A stretch of DNA of 64,000 nucleotides from Cryptomeria japonica (taxonomy: Eukaryota > Streptophyta > Pinopsida > Cupressales > Cupressaceae). A program made the position numbers and the translations under genes. The number at the start of each line of letters is the position of its first letter. The first letter of the stretch is position 1. Under the pieces are notes generated by a model. It saw only the letters and a program-made list of their open reading frames with translations. It searched no databases and had not been told where the DNA came from. Positions 57,166 through 64,000 of the stretch are shown here, piece after piece. The stretch is taken from NCBI RefSeq assembly GCF_030272615.1, contig NC_081410.1:121272640-121336639 (forward strand). The letters run 5' to 3'.

Positions 57166-57179
57166 CTTTGTCTTTGGAT

Positions 57180-57720
57180 TCCAAAGCTTTTATTTCGTAA
57201 TTCCATGACTATTACCAATGAAGATACTGTTCTCTACTCTGAAATCCAACTTGGATCTCTTTCCTTTGGTATATGTACATATGTCTCAAACCCGAAAGTC
57301 TGAGATGCTGCAATGATGACAACTTACCTGTCCAAACCTTTTGAAGGGTTTTGTCAACAAGTGCTGAAGTAGGAGATATGTTAATCAGATAACAATTTGT
57401 TCTCATAGCTTTGGTCCAATTTTCTTGATCTAATCCGACACCATTGAGCATGATCCTAGCTTTCCCCATCAATGGTCTACTCATTCTTTTGGAAATTCCA
57501 TTCGACTTAGGAGGCATGGAGTTGTTTTCTGTCTAGCAATGCTACTCTCTTTACAAAATCTCTCAAAATCTGTAGAACAAAACTCTACACTGTTCTTTTT
57601 TTCTCAAAACCTTGATCTTCTTCTCAGTCTGATTCTTCATGAGAGCCCTAAACTTTTTGAATTTGCTGAAGACTTGTGGTTTCATTTAAGAAAAATCACC
57701 CAAGTTTTCTGGAGAAGATA
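57180..57720 (-). pseudogene. Copia integrase relic
   Basis: The minus-strand frame 57517-57212 reads PPKSNGISKRMSRPLMGKAR, AMRTNCYLINISPTSALVDK and LQKVWTGKLSSLQHLRLSG. This is the Copia integrase region NG--ERMNRTL, YLIN-SP--AL--KTP--VW. A further damaged piece (57720-57520) reads like the preceding integrase part. No complete domain. Confidence 0.7.
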
Positions 57721-59009
57721 ACAATAACTGGATCTGCATAGTATAAGATGAGCATCATTGCTTTCTACTCCAGTTTGTGTTAGAGTTTTACCCATGTTGC
57801 TCTGAAGATGTTTTTCCTTAAGTAGTGCTGTAGTGAACTGCAGTTTCCACTGAGCACAGAAGTGTACCTAGTCTGTGTGCAGGTGGTGTAAGGTTCAGTC
57901 AAGAGCAGCATCAGCATGGTGCAGCAATGATGACATATTTTACCCTGGTTTCTGTGCAGCCGACAGACCAGCAGATATGTAGGAGAACGATGCCTGGTTA
58001 TGTTGGGAGTCTTCTTTGAGATTAGCACTCAGTTAACTACTTAAATGGATGTAACTTAGTCTCAGTAACTTTGATAATTGTTGTTAGTTGTTAGACTAGG
58101 TTGATTGATTAGTCATACTAGTTGATTGATCAGTTAAACCGAGTGTCCCTACAGTGAGTAGTGAGTTTAACTTGGAGCTTTACTTGACACACTATCTAGC
58201 TTCTCTTAGTTGAATTCTTAGTGCACTTGTCTATTTAATGAGAAAACACTCTAATTCTAATTATGATGCACATAGAGTCTCTTTTCTGAATTTCATTGCA
58301 GTGTAGTGTATTTCTTTTCAGATTAATGAGAAGACAGTTGCAGGTTGAGAGTTCAATATTTTGTATCTGCTCTTCGTATTTTCAGCAGTTTATGATTGTA
58401 GATTAGCATATCCAGATATTATTGTTTTGATTGAAGTTTTCATGTTTTAAGCTACTGAGTTTTAAGAAAAATTTTTGTGAGTGCAGAATTTGCTTGCTGT
58501 GGTCTGAAAATTAACATTTTGTAGGCAAGTTTCGTCCTTTGTACCTATGATAACAGACAAATTGCCATGATTTCTGCATCTGAAAAGATGTCAGTGGCTC
58601 CATGTTTTGAAATTTTGTTTCCATTATTTATCTTTGCTTTTATTTTGTACATTTCTGAGATCCAATCTTTCTAGGATGTATTTTATAAATGGTATTGAGA
58701 ACAAGCACTGTGAATGTTTGTCATGTTATTCTGTTTGCTCATGAGTGCTGCTTAGGAATATTGTTCACTTTGACTTGTCGTTGCCTGCCATATTATGATG
58801 TTGCAGTATCTTTTCTTCTGTGTATATTTTTAAGAGTTTTTCACTTATTTGATTTGCTATATTTTAGATTTATCAGAATTGTAGGTTAGGCAAGTCTTGC
58901 ATATTTTTAAAGAATTAATTCTAAGCATAGAACAAGGTTGATTTGTTTTTAGATAACTTTTAATTGCTTTTTGGCACACTTTATTTATATTCTCTTTGAA
59001 CATTGCTAG
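57721..59009. other. TPLATE: 3' end of TPLATE intron 3
   Basis: T-rich sequence with no recognised element, running to the acceptor ATTGCTAG at 59009. May be original intron DNA. Confidence 0.5.
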
Positions 59010-59374
59010 GTAAATACTCCAAGAATGTGTGCTCGCTTGATCTGGGCCCTGGCAGAGCATTTTGACTTAATTGGTTTGGATCCATTGCTTGCGGATGATC
59101 CTGAAGATCCTTTAAATATTATCATTTCAAATATGCACAAGGTATTGTTCACTGTAGATTCTTCAGCTCCCACAGCTACAAATAGGCTTCAGGATGTTCA
59201 AGCAGTTCTTCAATGTGCTCAACATTTGGGATCACGATATCCAAGGGCAGCTCAACTTCTGACCAAGGAGTTGGAAGATTTCCGGAGCAGCAATTTGGCC
59301 GATTCTGTAAACAAACATCAATGCCGCCTTATATTGCAGATGATAAAGTACATTACAAGTCATCCCCAGGATAG
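59010..59374 (+). CDS. TPLATE: TPLATE, exon 4 (trunk solenoid)
   Basis: Opens VNTPRMCARLIWALAEHFDL, then GLDPLLADDPEDPLNIII, NRLQDVQAVLQCAQHLGSRY, AAQLLTKELEDF and KHQCRLILQMIKYI, in register with exon 3 (phase 0) across the 47-kb intron. The exon ends after HPQD plus two bases at GATAG|GTATGC (phase 2); the next exon should complete an Arg codon. The family continues with a C-terminal appendage and anchor region, none of which is found before base 64000. Running on past the donor meets a stop at about 59417, as expected for intron. Intact. Confidence 0.96.
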
Positions 59375-59637
59375 GTATGCAGCAGAATTTTTAGGCTTTG
59401 TTCTTATGTCTTTCTAGTTGTATTTTGGGGTTGCCTAGAAGGCTAGATATATTAAGTACAAGGATGGTCATAGATTTATTTGCATTTGCACTCTAATTTA
59501 CAACTAGACCAAACAGAGGAACATACAGATATCTTTCTTTGTATCTACAAAAGGAATCAATATATAAAAAAGAATGGTAAAAACAGACATTAGAAGATGA
59601 AGATAAAAGAGTGATAACAATCTTATGATATGTGGAT
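59375..59637 (+). other. TPLATE: Start of TPLATE intron 4
   Basis: GTATGC donor, then T/A-rich DNA. The intron continues to at least 64000. Confidence 0.8.
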
Positions 59638-60179
59638 TGTTGGTGTATTTTATCAAGTAGGGGAAATAAAAGAGTGTCGGTGATGGGATTCCGAATTAGT
59701 ATATAAAGAATGCATCACCTTCTTTATTGAAAATCATATTTGCAAAAGAACAATATCATGTATGCTCTACCTTTGGCAGATGCTGTTAGAGTCACTAATG
59801 GGATCAAGCTACAAAGATCACCTGCAAAACCAAAAGATGCTTTCCACAAGAGAGCAGCAATAACAAAATATTGCCTGATTATGGTGCATTGAAGATGAAA
59901 AATGTACATATGATGCCTTGCTTATGTAGGCAAGGTTGAGAGATAGGACTAACTAGGACTGTGACAAGTGTCTTAATCCTATCCAATGAGACAATTAGTG
60001 ATAATATAGGATAAGATCACATGACAACTAGATGTTTCTAGAAAGATTCTTAACACCTTTAGTAAACTTAACTCGTGACATGTGTGAAAAGGACCTAACT
60101 AGGAACAAGTTAGATCATGTGCCTTGTTCACACTACAAAGGGGGAAACTGCATAGGTAGAGACCTTGTTCACACCAACA
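59638..60179 (-). repeat. 3' LTR of another Copia-like element
   Basis: 542 bp, TGTTGGTG...CACCAACA, followed on the right by CCCCCCTTAAGTG, which on the minus strand is a purine tract next to an LTR start. No target duplication expected here because the interior continues right. Confidence 0.75.
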
Positions 60180-60866
60180 CCCCCCTTAAGTGCAACTTAG
60201 GGAAAATATGATGATGATGATTATGAGTTCTGACTACTAAGTGATGTTACGTACCCATTTGCAATGCAATCTCTCACAAATGGAGAAAATGAAAACGTAA
60301 TGGGACAAAATTCCTCTCCAAAAGAGAGAGAAGATGCAAACAAACATGAACAAGTGATGGATGGAAAACTTAAGATCCTCAAGGATGAGATCGATCACAA
60401 ATATACAATCAATAATCCCATAAAAGAGAAGGAGTGAGTCTATATAGCCCCCCATGATGTGTAATCCCCCGTAGAAATGGCAAATGCTTGAAGACAAAAC
60501 ATGATCCAATGTCTACAAACAATATTTCTCCCTTTGGAAAGAAACAAAACCAAGTATAGATGCAAGAATGCTTCCCATTTGGGATAGGAATTGATAGGAA
60601 GAAAGATCCAAATTTATGAAGATTGTGTCTTTGAAATCTGCTCACGTGTCATGTAGTGTCCCAAGTATAAGACTTTTGGATTTTCTAATAATTTTGTAGA
60701 AGCAAATTGAAACAGCGCACCGGAATAGCTGCATTGATGATTATATCATTATGACAATAAATGACTATTATTATTGTCTTTGCCACTGCATTATTGGAAT
60801 GAAAGCATCAACAATCCTGAATTTTACTGATTAGAATAAAGTTGCTGAATTTTCTGATGTTGTTAG
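60180..60866 (-). other. Interior remnant next to the LTR
   Basis: About 690 bp without a recognisable Copia RNase H; low coding potential on both strands. Ends where the next repeat-rich leader begins. Confidence 0.4.
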
Positions 60867-61059
60867 TGTTGTGATCACATCACACATCGCCCCATCAAAA
60901 TGGAGACCCCTCTTCTTTTTGAGTTTCAATTGTCTAGTCTTGCCTCTCTCTCTCTGTCTTCAAGATGAATTGAGTGAGTTTATAGGGTTTGCATTTCAGG
61001 TCAGGTGATCAAGAGTCCAGCTTAGGAGTTCATCAAAGTCGCTCCTTTTATGTTGAGTA

Positions 61060-62580
61060 AATTTTCTTCGAGTCTATAGTTTGAAAATTGGTGAAAAGTA
61101 AGTTTGAGCATTTAAGAGCGTAATGAAGTAATCATTTGTAATCCACCTCACTCCTAAGTCTGCCTTAGGTTTCAAACTTCATAACTTCATGACTTCACAG
61201 CTTGAAGTGAATTTCATGTTAGAAATATTTAGAGCTAACTTCAGGTGTGAGCAGATAAGAGTGAATTTCATGCTTAGAAGATTTGAAATGAAGTTCTAGA
61301 AATGGAAGAATGAGGGGATTTTTTAGCAATCACTTCATGTTAAAACAATCAAAGGCGAGCTTCATGAGTTGGTCATCTCAAGTGAACTGCATGTTCAAGA
61401 GTTTTGGAGCGATCTTCATGTTTACACCTCTTGAAGCAAAGTTGATCTTCATAAGTTGAACCTTAAGGGTGAAATTCATGAATAGAGAGTGGAACAAATT
61501 ACATATCCAAATCTTCTTAAGATAAGATGCAATGAAGAAATGAAGCAAAAAGGAATGAAATCACAACTTCATGAGTTAAGGAGGCAAAGCGAAATTCATG
61601 TTTGAGCATATTAGGGCGAAGTCTTTACTTCATGTTTCACCACTTTGGAGCGAAGTCTCTTTCTTCACGAGTTTGCATATTGAAGCGAAATTGACAACTT
61701 CAAGTTTGAGCACTTTGGAGCGAAATTCATGATCTAGCAAAATGAAGCGATCTTAGGAGTGAAGTTAGATATAAATAGGTGAAACAAACTTACTTCGGGA
61801 ATTGAAGGAGGTGAGCGAAATTTCTAACTTCGGGACTTGAAGGAGGTGCGCGAAACGCTACTTCATGAATTGAAGGAGGTGAGCGAAGTTTCTACTTCGG
61901 GAATTGAAGGAGGTGAGCGAAATTTCCAACTTCGGGAATTGAAGGAGGTGAGCGAAATGCTACTTCATGAGTTGAAGGAGGTGAGCAAAATAGATAACTT
62001 CGGTAGTTGAGAGAATAGAGCGAACTTCATGTTTTCACCAAGGAGAGCGAACTTCATGTTCTCACCAAGGAGAGCGAACTTCACGTTTTCACGAAGGAGA
62101 TCGAAGTAGAGCGATTTTACAACTTCAGCTTCAAGGAGATTGGAGCGAACTTCGGGTTCAAGCAACTAGGAGCGAAGTTCATACTCCATGTATTGAATGA
62201 GAGGAGCGAAGTTCATACTTCCTTCCTCGAATGAGAGGAGTGAAGTTCATGCTTCATGTATCGAATGAGAGGAGCAAAGTTCATGATTCATGTACCGAAT
62301 GAGAGGAGTGAAATTCATACTTCATGTATGGAATGAGAAGAGCGAAGTTATACTTCATGCATTAAGGGATAGGAGCGAAATGCTACTTCACGAGTTGAGT
62401 GATTGAAGCGAAGTTCTTACTTCGGGAGTTGAAAGAATGGAGTGAAGTTCATGAATCAAACAAGGAGAGCGAAGTCTATGCAAGGTAAACCACATGAATT
62501 TGTAACTACAAAAGAACTTCATGAATTAGCATTATGGAGTGAAATTTATGCAAGATTTACTCGCCCAAAGCAAATTCGAA
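61060..62580 (+). repeat. Minisatellite-rich leader of K2
   Basis: Dozens of near-repeats of GAGCGAA(A/G)TTC. A regular part at 61790-61990 has about six units of 35-36 bp (ACTTCGGGAATTGAAGGAGG then TGAGCGAAAT). Another part, 62130-62460, repeats GAGCGAAGTTCATACTTCATG, in which GAAGT and ACTTC can pair. The A+T content is lower than around it. Confidence 0.85.
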
Positions 62581-63194
62581 TTCGATCTAGAGATGAGTCA
62601 GCTTAGGTAAGTTTTCATTAAAATTTTATTACATAACAAGTTGGCCTTAGGGTAAAGGACACAACCATTCACGTAGATCACCTATAAAGGGAGGATTGAA
62701 ACAATCATTTCAACATCAAATCAAACAAACTTGAGTGAATTTCATCAGCAGATAGCGGATTTCATCAGCAGTCAGTGAATTTCATAAGTGGATTAGCGAA
62801 TTTACCAGCAAGAAGGTGAATTTATTCCAAAAGGATCAGCAGCAACATCTTCATTAAGGCGAATTCACACAAAAGATCAGCAAGTATATCCTTTGAAGGG
62901 CGAACATATTCATCTTTATCCAGCTCTTGCAGATTTTTATCATCATTTAGTCTCCAAGAAAGGTGAAATCAGTAAAATCTGAGGTGAAGTATAGGATTTT
63001 GCTTGATAGAAGAGTCATCTTAGATCTGATTATAGTTAAATTTTGGTTGAATTTCATTGAATCAGATCTATATTAACCATAAAATCAATCTTTTTCAGTT
63101 ATTAAGATCATATTCATCAAGAAGATTGATTTGAATTTGAATTTTACCTACCTTTCACCATTAATCTAAGTTACACATCTCTTATAGGTGAAAG

Positions 63195-64000
63195 ATGGCG
63201 GCTCCCAAACAAAGCAAGACTCTCTCCTGTCAAGCGCTCATCAAAGAAGATATGAAGGGGAGTGCGTTCGAGAGTAGGATCACGTCGAATTGGAGCAAAA
63301 TTGGAGACACTCATCTTGGCAAGTTCGACACCAAGAAGTTTAGCCTTCCATCATTCATCAACGAACCTACAACAACAGCCAAGAAGATGATTGAAAGTGG
63401 ACTCATAAATGCAGCCGACTTTCCTCCCGCGGTGCAATGCTACAAGCTCATCGTGGAATGTGTCAACACTATGACTTAGAGTCGAGGAGAATTGTCACAA
63501 AGGACGGGAAAGTGCTTGCATATCTCTCGGAGACAGCAATCAGCGAGACGTTTCATCTACCCGAGTCCAAAGAAATGACTTACATAACCTTAGAAGGAGT
63601 TAAATTGGCCTACGAAGATGACCCTGAGGCTTGTGCAAAAATCATTAACAAATTTTGGTTGAGGAAAAGTAGAGGAGGCAAAAGTAGATGGCTAGATAGA
63701 CTACACAGGGTAGACTTCCATGATGAATATAGGGATTTCATCACCTTACTCAATTGAGTGGTTGGAGCACCTGAGGCTTTCTACTTTGAGGAATGGATGT
63801 TTTACTACATTGAGACTATCACTTGTGACAAGAAGATGATCAATTGGGCAAGAGTTATCGACAACAATATTGATAAGCAATTAAGGAGATTAATGCGCAC
63901 CAGAACATTCTATATGAGTTCCTACGTCATATATTCCATTGCGAGAAATTTTCAATATTCAGGACTCATGTATACAGGAGTAGTGGGAAGAAGGCCTGGA
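63195..64000 (+). pseudogene. K2 protein, N-terminal part (runs off the window)
   Basis: ATG at 63195 (MAAPKQSKTLSCQALIKEDM), just after a possible splice acceptor CTTATAG. The first frame runs to 63479; from about 63460 the reading moves one frame on (SRRIVTKDGKVLAYLSE, FHLPESKEMTYI, DFITLLN), meets TGA at 63755 and continues (FYFEEWMFYYIETI, TFYMSSYVIYSIA) to the edge. Corresponding blocks in the same order occur in the K protein (TRTIKDDDGNVIIRLDAE, DMITLLS, WEYKYIVIV, TFYMNSYLVYIAA). Family unknown. One frameshift and one stop suggest a decayed copy. Confidence 0.6.

Larger units (their letters stand above)
11630..59009 (+). other. TPLATE: TPLATE intron 3, 47,380 bp, filled with nested retroelements
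   Basis: The donor GTACAT at 11630 and the acceptor GCTAG ending at 59009 delimit a very long intron. It holds a Gypsy element that has received several further insertions, two long Copia elements, solo LTRs, unknown element K and tandem repeats, each listed separately. Exon frame across it is preserved. Most elements inside run on either strand and are dead. Confidence 0.93.
60867..64000 (+). mobile_element. Relative of element K (K2), 5' part, + strand
   Basis: A leader of about 2.3 kb beginning TGTTGTGATCAC (compare TGTTGTCCTCAT at the start of K) is followed by a frame related to the K protein. The layout, repeat-rich leader then long unknown frame, is the same as in K copy 2. The left edge is approximate and the right edge is outside the window. 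Confidence 0.5.

Overview
The window is nuclear DNA of a seed plant, probably a gymnosperm such as a conifer. That lineage call is an inference from one housekeeping gene with very long introns filled with old, nested, diverged retrotransposons. There is no bacterial, organellar or viral gene set.

The only host gene recognised is TPLATE on the + strand, a subunit of the TPLATE endocytic adaptor complex. Four exons are present: 8106-8718, 9257-9777, 11033-11629 and 59010-59374. All have GT-AG borders and phases that join without loss, giving 698 codons plus two bases. The 3' part of the gene lies beyond base 64000. Intron 3 is 47,380 bp, and intron 4 is open at the window end. Upstream of the gene are a decayed L1-type LINE (about 2340-6990, minus strand) and AT-rich sequence.

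Intron 3 is a stack of nested insertions. A Ty3/Gypsy chromovirus (+, about 11821-50035) is the base layer. Into it went a LINE tail, a solo Copia LTR (31141-32004, TSD TCATC), a Copia element with short non-canonical LTRs (33072-38315, TSD AGAAT), a 2.3-kb solo LTR (38439-40743, TSD TAGAT) and a 7.1-kb element of a kind I do not recognise (42138-49281, called K here). Two related Copia elements (13384-19000 and about 20657-26530) sit one or two layers higher. A solo Copia LTR (45819-46684, TSD GCTCA) interrupts the K open reading frame. Right of the Gypsy element are tandem duplications, a further LTR, a 212-bp tandem repeat and a non-autonomous short-LTR element (54243-56377, TSD GAAAC).

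The most interesting material is K. It has a leader packed with imperfect hairpins, one long frame of about 1,170 codons with no domain I can name, and a 3' region with a recurring short motif. A second insertion (19411-28205) has the same two unlike ends but no long frame. A diverged relative of the frame begins at 63195, behind another repeat-rich leader, and runs off the window.

A theme recurs across unrelated elements here: arrays of small hairpins whose two arms change together. They occur in the 3' regions of both long Copia elements, in the K leaders and in the 2.3-kb solo LTR. All structural claims are from reading by eye; no alignment or database search was run.
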